A stretch of DNA of 51,578 bases from Anaerolineae bacterium. Its GTDB lineage: Bacteria > Chloroflexota > Anaerolineae > Anaerolineales > Villigracilaceae. Shown one piece after another: positions 1 to 7,826 of this stretch. The stretch lies in NCBI GenBank assembly GCA_022013685.1, contig JAKLPV010000062.1:1-51578 (forward strand), in the 5' to 3' direction. Made by a program: the position numbers and the translations under genes. Under the pieces are notes generated by a model, which saw nothing but the letters and a program-made list of their open reading frames with translations, ran no database searches and had not been told where the DNA came from. Positions within the stretch are counted from its first letter, which is position 1. The number at the start of each line of letters is the position of its first letter.

Positions 1-1504
1 ACAAACTGCAATCTCTGGCCAAGACAGCAATACGCTTTCCATCCGGACTCCAAATAAATTCTTGAATCTGAGCAGGGGAAGTTGATTTTTGGAAAACAGA
101 ACCTGTTTGGGCTTCGAAAATCAAGATAGGCTCACCATAATTGGATGAACAACTGGCTTCCGGCACCGCCTTGTCACATTCCTTGGCCCTGGTCTGCGCT
201 GCCTGGTTATCGATTGCAACACAGAATAGTTTATTTTCGGTTGGATGCCACTTGCAAGAGTAGTTGGAGAAATTATCATCTGAGATTGGTTTCAACTCTT
301 TTTTTTCTACAGAAAGGATATATTCCAAGCGGTCATCGACTGCAAATTTCCCATCGGATGACCACTGATCAGGTGACCACCAGGACTGGGTAAACTCAAC
401 AGAATCAGGATAAGTCTGAACATTAAATGTGCCAACATCGATCGAGTAACTACCACTATCACAACTCATCCACACGTGTCGTTTGTCAGGAAACGCGACC
501 CAACTGCAAATATCGTTTTCAGTTTGATTAAGGTTTCTAATTGTCCTGTTTGCCGGATTGAACAAACCGGCAAAAGTACCACCCCCAGCCCCGTATTCTG
601 GTAGAAAATAGGCGTCATTTAGCATCCATGCGCCGAATGAAAAACTCGCGTCCGAGGCAAAAGGCAAATCAGATGTTTCAAAACGAAAACTTTCGCCAGT
701 CCTGGCATTTCCATAGAAATAACAACACTTAAACACACGCATCTCATCAGTTGACCATATCGTACCAACGTTATCCATACCTTCCAGAGGGCGCATTTGC
801 CATCTAAAGGAAACGGCTTTACCAGTAATTAGATCGAGCCAGGTGTTGAAACCAATCATGATTTTTGTTTTGCTGGGTGAAATGCTGGTTAATTCGCCTT
901 CGTAGGATTTTTTAAGATTGCCATCCTGGTCATAAATCTCGATAATCATATTCTGATTTGGAAGCAAGTTTGTTGAAATCAGGCTGTTAAGCCTGGCCGA
1001 CCAGTATGACTGGTAACGAATTGAATTTATTGTTTCAACTGTTAGTTTTGGCATCCAAATTTTCACTGTATCCAGGTTGATCATTGCCGGGTAATAAATA
1101 TTTCCAATATAAGGATCTTTCTGGCTTATAGCTGTTCTCGCCAATATGTGGTTCTCATCCACCCATTCAAAATTGGAGAAACCATAACCCCACCCGGTAA
1201 TTTTTCTTTTGGTGTGACCGCCAAAAGAGTCAACCGGTTGAATCGCAAGCGACGATTGGATTGCATTGGCTATCGTGGCTGGGTCAACAGTGGGTGTTTG
1301 AGTTGGCGGATCTTGGGGTAACGTAGGTGTGGCAACTTGAAGCGTGGCAAGAGCAAGGCTTTCGGTTGTGGCGGATGGAGTGGCAATTGTTGTGGCAGTG
1401 TAGGTGGCCGCTGCGGTGGAAGTGGATTGAATTACAGGTTCATTTGCCACCCCACAGGCAGCCAAAAACAAAGCGCAAAGGATGAAAACAAGGTGTCGGT
1501 GCAT
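1..1504 (-). CDS. Lipoprotein with WD40/PD40-like repeats, 3' end beyond window
   Basis: The frame is open from the ATG at 1504 down to the left edge, about 500 residues, so the C-terminus is missing. The first residues form a signal peptide ending in the lipobox LAAC, predicting a lipid-anchored exported protein. A Thr/Ala/Pro-rich linker follows. The rest contains motifs such as WSPDGKRIAVLA and WSSDGKFAV, typical of TolB/PD40-type beta-propeller blades. The start is supported by AGAAGGGA about nine bases upstream. Base composition is more AT-rich than the gcv genes next door. Propeller proteins of this type usually bind ligands or proteins on the outer face of the membrane; the actual role here is unknown. 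Confidence 0.75.
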   Translation of the reverse strand, partial: MHRHLVFILCALFLAACGVANEPVIQSTSTAAATYTATTIATPSATTESLALATLQVATPTLPQDPPTQTPTVDPATIANAIQSSLAIQPVDSFGGHTKRKITGWGYGFSNFEWVDENHILARTAISQKDPYIGNIYYPAMINLDTVKIWMPKLTVETINSIRYQSYWSARLNSLISTNLLPNQNMIIEIYDQDGNLKKSYEGELTSISPSKTKIMIGFNTWLDLITGKAVSFRWQMRPLEGMDNVGTIWSTDEMRVFKCCYFYGNARTGESFRFETSDLPFASDASFSFGAWMLNDAYFLPEYGAGGGTFAGLFNPANRTIRNLNQTENDICSWVAFPDKRHVWMSCDSGSYSIDVGTFNVQTYPDSVEFTQSWWSPDQWSSDGKFAVDDRLEYILSVEKKELKPISDDNFSNYSCKWHPTENKLFCVAIDNQAAQTRAKECDKAVPEASCSSNYGEPILIFEAQTGSVFQKSTSPAQIQEFIWSPDGKRIAVLARDCSL

Positions 1505-1526
1505 GTTGGGATTCCCTTCTGCTGCC

Positions 1527-1532
1527 ATTATA
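1527..1532 (-). promoter_or_regulatory. -10 box for the PD40 lipoprotein
   Basis: On the minus strand the hexamer TATAAT lies 22 bases before the ATG at 1504. No good -35 hexamer is seen at the usual distance, because that stretch is taken up by the 1536-1574 palindrome. It may depend on an activator or on the palindrome as an operator. Confidence 0.4.
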
Positions 1533-1535
1533 CAT

Positions 1536-1574
1536 AAAAGGTGACAGTCATCTGTCAGATGACTGTCACCTTTT
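1536..1574. terminator. Perfect 19-bp palindrome upstream of the lipoprotein
   Basis: Two 19-base arms are perfectly complementary around a single central base (1555), with A-runs on one side and T-runs on the other. It resembles a bidirectional intrinsic terminator and is closely similar to the hairpin at 2530-2570. Its position directly upstream of a leftward promoter means it could instead act as an operator. Confidence 0.5.
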
Positions 1575-1636
1575 TACTATTTACCAATTACCATTTACCA
1601 ATTACTCGTTATCGTAGCCTTCCGGCAGCCAGCAGC
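1561..1636. repeat. Left direct repeat: copy of the gcvPB 3' end and terminator arm
   Basis: This stretch matches 2556-2638 almost base for base: terminator arm, CCAATTA-type heptamers, then the reverse complement of the last gcvPB codons. On the minus strand it still reads CWLPEGYDNE followed by a stop, identical to the gcvPB C-terminus. The left copy has one heptamer fewer. Beyond 1636 the similarity fades within about 25 bases. From 1637 to 1781 nothing else is recognised. Confidence 0.8.
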
Positions 1637-1781
1637 TTCGGCAGCACCATCTCTCGCTCTGCTTCGGGCGCTATCCACTGGCACGAACTGATCGGGCTTT
1701 GTTGCCGCGAAGCAACCGAAATTTGCTTAACCTGTGGCTGGCTTTTATCAAAATGTCGAAAGAACGGCGTTGCAAAGCGGC

Positions 1782-1810
1782 TTGTCTTTTCACCTGAAAA
1801 ACGGTAAGAT
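1782..1810 (+). promoter_or_regulatory. Promoter of the MNT/HEPN pair
   Basis: TTGTCT (1782-1787) and TAAGAT (1805-1810) are separated by 17 bases. The -10 box ends only six bases before the ATG at 1817, so transcription should start at or next to the start codon and the mRNA would be leaderless. No Shine-Dalgarno sequence is present. Confidence 0.6.
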
Positions 1811-1816
1811 AAAAAC

Positions 1817-2137
1817 ATGCCAGCACAAATTGAACACTTGCTCAAGAAATTCAAGCAAGGACTCTTGCAACTATACGGACTCCGTCTCGAGGGACTCTAT
1901 CTTTACGGTTCCTATGCGCGCGGCGATTTTCAAGCAGGGTCAGACCTGGATGTGCTGGTGGTACTCAGCGATTTTGAACGCGCTCCGCTGGAAATCAGAC
2001 GCACCAGCCAACTTGTCGGAGACTTGTCGTTGGAATACCTGATTACCATCAGTCCGGTTTTCATCCGCGGGCAAGACTGGCGGCTGGCAGATAAACCCCT
2101 CCTGCGCAACGTCCGCAACGAAGGCATGGCCGTATGA
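1817..2137 (+). CDS. MNT-type nucleotidyltransferase (antitoxin)
   Basis: A 106-residue minimal nucleotidyltransferase. The signature GSYARG at residues 31-36, followed by SDLDVLVVL with D43 and D45, matches the polymerase-beta-like metal-binding motif. In MNT/HEPN pairs this protein is the antitoxin, in characterised cases acting by AMP transfer to the HEPN toxin. It overlaps the next gene by four bases (ATGA), so the two are translationally coupled. The start has no ribosome-binding site but sits six bases after a -10 box. The assignment to the family is clear; the AMP-transferring activity is inferred. Confidence 0.85.
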   Translation: MPAQIEHLLKKFKQGLLQLYGLRLEGLYLYGSYARGDFQAGSDLDVLVVLSDFERAPLEIRRTSQLVGDLSLEYLITISPVFIRGQDWRLADKPLLRNVRNEGMAV

Positions 2138-2511
2138 AGGAATCAACGCATCAATTATTAGCAAATGCTCATGAAACGCTCAATGCTGCTGAATTACTTG
2201 TAAATGAAGGTTATTTACGTGACGCTGCTAGCCGGGCATACTATGGTGCATTTTATGCCGCAGAAGCGTTGCTCAACGAAAGAGAACTGAGCTTCAAAAA
2301 GCATGGCGCTGTTCACAGCATGTTTGCGCAGGACTTTGTCAAAACCGGGTTGTTCGATGCGAAATATCATCGCTGGTTGTTGAATGCTTTCAACCAGCGA
2401 CAATTGGGCGATTACGATGAGACAGTGCAATTTAAAGATGATGATGTGAGAGAAACCATTCAACAGGCCAGGGAATTTTTGCAAGCAGTGAAAACTCACT
2501 TGCAAATGTGA
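2134..2511 (+). CDS. HEPN-domain toxin (UPF0332 type)
   Basis: A 125-residue all-helical HEPN protein. Typical features are the SRAYYGAFYAAEALL helix (residues 33-47) and FKKHGAVH. R50 followed by six residues and H57 fits the R-x4-6-H ribonuclease motif of HEPN toxins. The later LLNAFNQRQLGDYD block is typical of the UPF0332 branch. There is no Tyr two residues after the His, so the Tyr-AMP control known for HepT may not apply directly. It is the second gene of the toxin-antitoxin pair and ends before a bidirectional terminator. RNA cleavage is inferred from the family. Confidence 0.85.
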   Translation: MKESTHQLLANAHETLNAAELLVNEGYLRDAASRAYYGAFYAAEALLNERELSFKKHGAVHSMFAQDFVKTGLFDAKYHRWLLNAFNQRQLGDYDETVQFKDDDVRETIQQAREFLQAVKTHLQM

Positions 2512-2529
2512 TTTTTCTGGATCGCTGTA

Positions 2530-2570
2530 AAAAAGGAGACAGTCACCTCCCAGGCGACTGTCTCCTTTTT
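2530..2570. terminator. Bidirectional terminator between the HEPN gene and gcvPB
   Basis: Arms 2530-2544 and 2556-2570 are 15 bases, fully complementary, with A-run and T-run tails. It serves the convergent HEPN and gcvPB genes. Confidence 0.8.
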
Positions 2571-2638
2571 ACTATTCACCAATTACCAATTACCAATTAC
2601 CAATTACTCGTTGTCGTAACCTTCCGGCAGCCAGCAGC
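2556..2638. repeat. Right direct repeat (gcvPB 3' end, CCAATTA heptamers, terminator arm)
   Basis: Partner of 1561-1636. It holds the terminator right arm, four tandem CCAATTA-type heptamers (about 2577-2606) and the last codons of gcvPB. Together the two copies bracket the MNT/HEPN module. Confidence 0.8.
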
Positions 2639-4106
2639 ATAGAACCAGCTCTCTCGCCGCTTTGACCTCGTCCATGCGCCCGAAGGGAGTGGTGTGCGGG
2701 GCGGTCTTGACCAGTTCGGGGTTGTCGCGCGCTTCTTCGGCGATCTTGATCAGGGCCTCGGCGAAACTGTCGAGGGTGTCTTTGTTCTCGGTCTCGGTCG
2801 GCTCGATCATCAGGGCTTCGTGCACGATGAGCGGGAAGTAGTTGGTCGGCGGGTGGAAGTTGTAATCCATCAGACGCTTGGCCACGTCCAGGGCGCGCAC
2901 GCCGCTCGAGTTGGGCGGGTTGCCCTCCATGACGAATTCGTGCATACAGATCCGGTCGAAGGGAATCTTGTATGTACCGCGCAGGCGGGCCGCCAGGTAG
3001 TTGGCGTTCAGCACAGCATACTGCGAGATGTCCTTCAACCCGTCCGGGCCGTGCATGGCGATGTAGGTGTACGAGCGGACCAGTCCGCCGCCAAAGTGGC
3101 CGTGGAAGGCTTTCATCCGTCCGATGGTTTGTTTGGGGGTCACGAAACCGTACAGCGCGGGCACATCCTGCTCGGCTTCTTCCAGGATTCCAACCAGCGG
3201 GGCGGGCAGGAAATCTATCAGGCGTTCGCTGACGCCGACCGGGCCGGAGCCGGGTCCGCCGCCGCCGTGCGGGACGGCGAAGGTCTTGTGCAGGTTGAAG
3301 TGCATCACGTCGAAGCCCAGGTCGCCGGGGCGGACGATGCCGAGCAGGGCATTCAGGTTCGCGCCGTCGCCGTACATCAGGCCGCCGCAGTCGCGGACGA
3401 GTTTGACAACCTGCTCGATGTGCTCGTCGAACAGGCCGAGCGTGTTCGGGTTGGTCAGCATCATGCCGACCACGGTATCGTCGCACTGGGCCTTGAGCGC
3501 TTCCAGGTCAACGTTGCCGCGCGCATCGGAGGGGATGACCACCACACTCATGCCGAGCATCCCGGCCGAGGCCGGGTTTGTGCCGTGGGCCGCATCCGGG
3601 ATGAGCATCTTGATCCGTTTTTCATCGCCGCGCGCTTTGTGATAGGCGCGCATCATCAGCACACCGCAAAATTCACCGTGCGCCCCGGCCGCCGGCTGGA
3701 GCGTGACCGCCGAAAAACCGCTGATCTCCTTCAGCCATTCCTGCATCTGGTACATCAGGAGCAGGTTGCCCTGCACGGTTTCAATCGGCTGCAGCGGGTG
3801 GCTGAACACAAAACCCGGCAGGCGGCAGGTGTCTTCGTTGATCTTGGGGTTGTATTTCATCGTGCATGAACCGAGCGGATAGAAACCGCCGTCCACGCTG
3901 TAGTTGTATTTCGAGAGCGCCATGTAATGCCGGACAACATCCACCTCGGCCAGTTCGGGCAGGAGCAGCTCGTCGCGCAGCAGGGACTCATCTGGCAGCT
4001 CAAAGGCCGGAACGTCCGATTTGGGGAAGGTCACGCCGGTGCGGCCAGGGGAGGACAGTTCAAAGATCGTTTTCTCTGTCTTGAGCGTAGTCGAAAGGTC
4101 TGTCAT
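2604..4106 (-). CDS. gcvPB: Glycine dehydrogenase (decarboxylating) subunit 2
   Basis: A 500-residue PLP-dependent subunit of the P-protein, the size usual for split bacterial GcvP. With GcvPA it decarboxylates glycine and passes the aminomethyl group to lipoylated GcvH. The PLP lysine is K274 in NLHKTFAVPHGGGGPG. LGSCTMKYNPKINE near the N-terminus and HGTNPASAGM are further family hallmarks. It is the last gene of gcvH-gcvPA-gcvPB and overlaps gcvPA by four bases. Its extreme 3' end is duplicated at 1561-1636. Confidence 0.97.
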   Translation of the reverse strand: MTDLSTTLKTEKTIFELSSPGRTGVTFPKSDVPAFELPDESLLRDELLLPELAEVDVVRHYMALSKYNYSVDGGFYPLGSCTMKYNPKINEDTCRLPGFVFSHPLQPIETVQGNLLLMYQMQEWLKEISGFSAVTLQPAAGAHGEFCGVLMMRAYHKARGDEKRIKMLIPDAAHGTNPASAGMLGMSVVVIPSDARGNVDLEALKAQCDDTVVGMMLTNPNTLGLFDEHIEQVVKLVRDCGGLMYGDGANLNALLGIVRPGDLGFDVMHFNLHKTFAVPHGGGGPGSGPVGVSERLIDFLPAPLVGILEEAEQDVPALYGFVTPKQTIGRMKAFHGHFGGGLVRSYTYIAMHGPDGLKDISQYAVLNANYLAARLRGTYKIPFDRICMHEFVMEGNPPNSSGVRALDVAKRLMDYNFHPPTNYFPLIVHEALMIEPTETENKDTLDSFAEALIKIAEEARDNPELVKTAPHTTPFGRMDEVKAARELVLCCWLPEGYDNE

Positions 4107-5455
4107 GAGAGCACCTCCTTGACCACTTCAACCAGCGCGTCGATTTCATCTTTGCTGTTCATCTCGGTCACGGCTACCAACAGGTGGTCTTTCAGCCCGG
4201 GATAGTCCCGGCCCAGGTCGTAGCCGCCCAAAATGCCGTGTTCGAGCAGGTGTTCGTTGATCGCGGCCACCGGTTCGGGGAAGCAAACTGCAAATTCGTG
4301 GAAGAAGGGCTGGCTGAAGCACAGTCCGACACCCTTGATTTTGCTCAGCTCGGCAGCAGCGTAGTGCGCCTTCTGGTAGCACAGGTTCGCGACCTGTTTC
4401 AGGCCGGTTTTGCCGATCGTCGAGAGATATACCGCCGATGCCAGCGCCAGCAAGCCCTGGTTCGAGCAGATGTTGGAGGTCGCTTTTTCGCGCTTGATGT
4501 GCTGCTCGCGCGCGGTCAGGGTCAGCACGTAGGCTTTTTGCCCGCGCGAATCGACCGTCTCACCGACCAGCCTGCCCGCCATTTTATGGACAAATTGCTT
4601 TCTGGTGGTGAAGAATCCCAACGACGGCCCGCCGAACCACATGGGCAGTCCGAGCGGCTGGCCTTCACCGACAACGATATCCGCGCCCATGCTGCCGGGG
4701 GTCTTGAACATCGCCAGCGCGGTCGGGTTGGCGACCACACACACCAGCGCGCCCTGGGCGTGGGCGGTTTCGATCAGTTTGGTATAGTCGAAGACCCGTC
4801 CGAAGAAATCGGGGTATTGGACGATGACCAGGGCCGTATCCGCATCGATCAACGGGGTCAGGGCCTCGGGCGAGGCTTGCAGGTCGGCGGCCGGATCGTC
4901 ACCGGAAACGCTCAGTTCCATCCCCTGGGTATAGGTGCGGATGACCTCGCGGTATTGCGGGTGGACGGCGGGCGAGACCACCACTTTGCGGCGTTTGCCG
5001 CGGAAGTTGGCGAAAGCCAGGTTGACGGCTTCGGCCGCGGCGGTTGCGCCGTCATAATGTGAAGCGTTCGAAACATCCATGCCGGTCAGGGTCGTCATCA
5101 GGGATTGGTATTCGAAAATCCCTTGCAGCGTGCCCTGCGAGATTTCGGGCTGGTAAGGGGTGTAGGCCGTGTAGAATTCGCCGCGCCGCAGGATGTGATC
5201 GACAACGGCCGGGGTATAGTGGTTATACATGCCCGCGCCGAGGAAGGAAACCAGATCGCCGCGCACGTTTTCGTTCGATTTGGCAATCTCATCCAGCAGG
5301 CTGGCGGCTTCCATTTCGGTCAGCGCCGCGGGCAGGTCGAGTTTGGGGAAGCGATGTTTGGCCGGGACCGCTTCAAAGAGCGCATCCAGGCTCTTGACGC
5401 CGATCGTCTCCAGCATCGCATCCCGTTCTTTGGGGGAGATGGGGATATAGGTCAT
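4103..5455 (-). CDS. gcvPA: Glycine dehydrogenase (decarboxylating) subunit 1
   Basis: A 450-residue subunit, full length for the family, forming the N-terminal half of a split P-protein. Recognisable blocks include YIPISPKERDAML at the N-terminus, FLGAGMYNHYTP, and GPSLGFFTTRKQFVHKM. The ATG at 5455 follows GAAGGAAA. It lies between gcvH (97-base gap filled with repeats) and gcvPB (4-base overlap). Expression should be governed by the glycine riboswitch upstream of gcvH. Confidence 0.97.
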   Translation of the reverse strand: MTYIPISPKERDAMLETIGVKSLDALFEAVPAKHRFPKLDLPAALTEMEAASLLDEIAKSNENVRGDLVSFLGAGMYNHYTPAVVDHILRRGEFYTAYTPYQPEISQGTLQGIFEYQSLMTTLTGMDVSNASHYDGATAAAEAVNLAFANFRGKRRKVVVSPAVHPQYREVIRTYTQGMELSVSGDDPAADLQASPEALTPLIDADTALVIVQYPDFFGRVFDYTKLIETAHAQGALVCVVANPTALAMFKTPGSMGADIVVGEGQPLGLPMWFGGPSLGFFTTRKQFVHKMAGRLVGETVDSRGQKAYVLTLTAREQHIKREKATSNICSNQGLLALASAVYLSTIGKTGLKQVANLCYQKAHYAAAELSKIKGVGLCFSQPFFHEFAVCFPEPVAAINEHLLEHGILGGYDLGRDYPGLKDHLLVAVTEMNSKDEIDALVEVVKEVLS

Positions 5456-5469
5456 GTTTTCCTTCGGAA

Positions 5470-5552
5470 AGTGTCAGGTGTGAGGGTGTCAGGTATCAGG
5501 TGGTAACGCGCCAGGTTTTCCTGACACCTGACACTTGGTACCTGATACTTTT
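5470..5552. repeat. TCAGGTGTC-type repeat between gcvH and gcvPA
   Basis: Several copies of TGTCAGGT and its complement ACCTGACA are arranged as an imperfect inverted repeat. The same unit recurs at 38306-38388. It lies inside the gcv transcript and could fold into a hairpin. Confidence 0.6.
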
Positions 5553-5933
5553 TTAGTGCGCCCTTCCCTCGCAGTGCTTCTCGTAAGCGGCAGAGTCCAT
5601 CAGTCCGGCTGCGTCGCCGCCTTCGATCTGGATGAACCAGGCCGCGCCGTAGGGGTCGGTGTTGATGCCTTCGGGGCCGCTGGGCAGCTCTTCGTTGACC
5701 GCCACCACTTTGCCGGATACCGGGGCGAGCACATCGGAGGCCGCCTTGACCGATTCGACCGAGGCGATGGCGCTGCCAGCCTCGACCGTATCGCCGACGC
5801 TGACGGTGATCTCCATGAAGACGATGTCTGAGAGTTGGCCCTGGGCGTAGTCGCTAATGCCGACTTTACCGGTCGCCGGGTCGAACCATTCATCAGATTT
5901 GGCATATTTCAGGTTGGAGGGGGTGTTAGACAT
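5553..5933 (-). CDS. gcvH: Glycine cleavage system H protein
   Basis: A 126-residue lipoyl carrier that shuttles the aminomethyl group between the P- and T-proteins. The attachment lysine lies in SVESVKAASDVLAPVSG. The N-terminal YAKSDEWFD and later GAAWFIQIE blocks match the family. The ATG at 5933 follows AAGGAG at good spacing. It is the first gene of the gcv operon, about 135 bases downstream of the riboswitch terminator. No gcvT is present in the window. Confidence 0.97.
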   Translation of the reverse strand: MSNTPSNLKYAKSDEWFDPATGKVGISDYAQGQLSDIVFMEITVSVGDTVEAGSAIASVESVKAASDVLAPVSGKVVAVNEELPSGPEGINTDPYGAAWFIQIEGGDAAGLMDSAAYEKHCEGRAH

Positions 5934-5967
5934 GGGATTACTCCTTTTTTGGGAATGGGTAGGTTGT

Positions 5968-6042
5968 TTGTCATTTCGAGCGATAGCGAGAAATCCTAAC
6001 CCTTCAAAAGATTTCTCACCGCTACGCGGTTCGAAATGACAA
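5968..6042. repeat. GTCATTTCGA palindromic repeat in the gcv leader
   Basis: Begins TTGTCATTTCGA and ends TCGAAATGACAA, with inner GAGAAATC/GATTTCTC arms. It belongs to the same family as 14801-14876 and the cores of the 11.0 and 25.1 kb elements. It lies between the riboswitch terminator and gcvH, so it is within the transcribed leader. Confidence 0.8.
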
Positions 6043-6068
6043 GCGTGAACCGTAAATTAAAAAGTCAA

Positions 6069-6094
6069 GGGCGCACGAATTCTATCGTGCGCCC
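6069..6094 (-). terminator. Riboswitch terminator hairpin
   Basis: Ten-base GC-rich arms (GGGCGCACGA and its complement) enclose a six-base loop and are followed on the minus strand by TTGACTTTTTAATTT. It directly follows the second aptamer, as expected of an expression platform controlled by transcription termination. Confidence 0.75.
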
Positions 6095-6282
6095 TCTGTA
6101 ATCAGACCTGAGAGATTATCCTTTGCAGGATTTGCCCCGTCGGTGTCCATTGCTGGAACTTTCCAGAGAAAAACGAAACAGGGTCCTTTTGCCTGAGAGT
6201 TTCACCTGCGCGTGCCCGCAACAGATTTGCACCTTCGGCGCTCGCGCGGGGAATTTTCCGCGTTTGTCTCTTCCCTGTTCTG
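6095..6282 (-). ncRNA. Tandem glycine riboswitch
   Basis: Two aptamers are visible on the minus strand. The first (about 6187-6280) has GCGCCGAAGGTGCAAA and ends CTCTCAGGCAAAAGGAC. The second (about 6095-6185) has CACCGACGGGGCAAA and ends AATCTCTCAGG. These are the conserved glycine-aptamer cores. It lies between a strong promoter and gcvH; glycine binding is expected to switch on the cleavage operon. Confidence 0.93.
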
Positions 6283-6298
6283 CTTGAATTGTACTTTT

Positions 6299-6327
6299 AT
6301 TCTATGGCTTCGGATAGGGCAAGTCAA
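6299..6327 (-). promoter_or_regulatory. Sigma-70-type promoter of the gcv operon
   Basis: TTGACT (6327-6322) and TAGAAT (6304-6299) are separated by exactly 17 bases on the minus strand. Transcription would start around 6292, just before the first glycine aptamer. Confidence 0.85.
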
Positions 6328-6368
6328 GGGAAGAATGTCAGGTTAATCAAACGCTAAGGTCAGTTCTT

Positions 6369-7823
6369 CTATATCACCGGCGCGCCAGGCGCGCGTTTCA
6401 AGAACTGCCCATCGCCTGCTTTGCCGTGCCACTCTTCGTTCTCGACGATCAGCTTGCCGCGCAGGAAGACTTTTTCGGGGTAACCGGTCAATTCCCAGCC
6501 TTCGTACAGGTTGTAATCGGTGCGCTGCTGGCTGTGCGCCACGCCGTAGGTTACTTTTTTGGCCGGGTCCCAGATCACAATGTCGGCATCTGCACCGGGG
6601 ACGAGTGCGCCCTTGCGCGGATACAGCCCGAAGATCTTGGCGGCGTTGGTCGAAGTCAGCGCTACGAACTGGTTGGGTGTGATCTTTCCGCTGTTGACGC
6701 CGCTTGTCCATAAGATCGGCAGCCTGTCCTGCACGCCCGGCAAGCCATTCGGGATTTTGGTAAAATCGCCCGCGCCCAATTCCTTGCCGGGGATGGCGAT
6801 GTTTTGACCTTCGTACACGATCGGCTGGCTGCCGTCGAAGAAGAACGGGCAGTGGTCCGTGCCCACGGTCTGGATGGTGCCGTCCGCAAGCGCGGTCCAC
6901 AGCCGGGCGTTATCGGCCTCGCTGCGCATGGGCGGGGAGCAGATCCACTTTGCGCCGTCGGGCCGTTTAAGATGCTCGACCGTAAAGAACAGATACTGCG
7001 GACAGGTTTCTCCCATGACTTTGACGCCGCGCTCACGGGCGTACTGGAGCATATCCGCTTCGCCGCCGGCATTCATGTGGACGATGTAGATGGGAGAATC
7101 GGCCATTTCGGCCAGGGCAGCGGCGCGCAGGCTGGCTTCGACCGCGCTCCAGGCCGGGCGGGTGTGGGCGTGCCATTCGGGGCTGGTCTGGCCTGCCCGG
7201 AGGGCTTCCTCGATCAGGGTTTCGATCACATCGCCGTTTTCGGCGTGGATCATGACCAGCATACCGTTTTCGCGTGCGATGCGCAGGGCCTTGTAGATCG
7301 CGCCGTCGTCGATGCGCAGGCGGCCGTTGTACGCGCTGAAAACTTTCAGGGTGGTGATCCCCATCTCGACCAGGGACGGGATTTCGGCGGCGATGGCCTC
7401 GTCGAAGCGGGTCAGGTTCATGTGGAAGGAGTAATCGATGGCGGCTTTGGCTGATTTTTCGCGCCATTCGTTGACCCCGGCGAGCAGGCCCCCCCCCTGC
7501 CCCCCCCCATTTCCTGCGGAAATAGGGGGGGAGATAGGCACGAAATCCATCACGGTGGTTGTCCCGCCGAAAGCGGCGGCTTTGTGGCCGGTGTAGTGGT
7601 TATCAGACGAGACCGTGCCGAACATCGGCAGGTCAAAGTGGCAGTGCGGGTCCACCCCGCCGGGGAGCAGGAATTTGCCGCTCGCATCGACGACAAAGGC
7701 ATCGGGTGGCGCGCTCAGGTTTTCGCCAATTAAACGGATATGCTCTCCTTCGATGAGAACATCCGCTTTAAAGGTATCGGCTGCGGTGATTAATGTCCCG
7801 TTTTTGATCAGTGTGGTTTTCAT
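6369..7823 (-). CDS. hydA: Dihydropyrimidinase / D-hydantoinase
   Basis: A 484-residue amidohydrolase that opens dihydropyrimidine or hydantoin rings. Motifs are GGVDPHCHFD (metal-binding His pair), LKVFSAYNG (the lysine expected to be carboxylated), MIHAENGD, YIVHMNAGGEADM, GETCPQYL and GTDHCPFFF. Residues roughly 94-113 (PPISAGNGGGQGGG) are encoded by a poly-C/palindrome insertion absent from usual family members. The ATG follows CAGGA, and the gene begins three bases after the GAF gene stop, so it is the last gene of a five-gene operon. Substrate (pyrimidine catabolism or other cyclic amide) cannot be told from sequence. Confidence 0.92.
   Translation of the reverse strand: MKTTLIKNGTLITAADTFKADVLIEGEHIRLIGENLSAPPDAFVVDASGKFLLPGGVDPHCHFDLPMFGTVSSDNHYTGHKAAAFGGTTTVMDFVPISPPISAGNGGGQGGGLLAGVNEWREKSAKAAIDYSFHMNLTRFDEAIAAEIPSLVEMGITTLKVFSAYNGRLRIDDGAIYKALRIARENGMLVMIHAENGDVIETLIEEALRAGQTSPEWHAHTRPAWSAVEASLRAAALAEMADSPIYIVHMNAGGEADMLQYARERGVKVMGETCPQYLFFTVEHLKRPDGAKWICSPPMRSEADNARLWTALADGTIQTVGTDHCPFFFDGSQPIVYEGQNIAIPGKELGAGDFTKIPNGLPGVQDRLPILWTSGVNSGKITPNQFVALTSTNAAKIFGLYPRKGALVPGADADIVIWDPAKKVTYGVAHSQQRTDYNLYEGWELTGYPEKVFLRGKLIVENEEWHGKAGDGQFLKRAPGAPVI
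7484..7537. repeat. In-frame G/C-run hairpin insertion within the hydantoinase gene
   Basis: Two runs of nine C are followed by a palindrome with arms 7503-7514 and 7518-7530 and a G7 run. It resembles the terminator-like hairpin at 24040-24075. It keeps the reading frame and adds a Gly/Pro/Ser-rich loop. The homopolymer runs are slippage-prone. Confidence 0.75.
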
Positions 7824-7826
7824 TAT

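Noticed and set aside
145..393. 82-codon plus-strand frame
   Set aside because: Antisense to the lipoprotein, whose propeller motifs and signal peptide are clear.
2694..3869. 391-codon open frame on the plus strand opposite gcvPB
   Set aside because: It is antisense to an unmistakable gcvPB, and long shadow frames are expected in GC-rich sequence. No SD, no recognisable domain.
5968..6042. Small RNA or tRNA because of strong palindromes
   Set aside because: The sequence belongs to a dispersed repeat family found in at least four places; no T-loop or anticodon arm can be drawn. No tRNA was found anywhere in the window.
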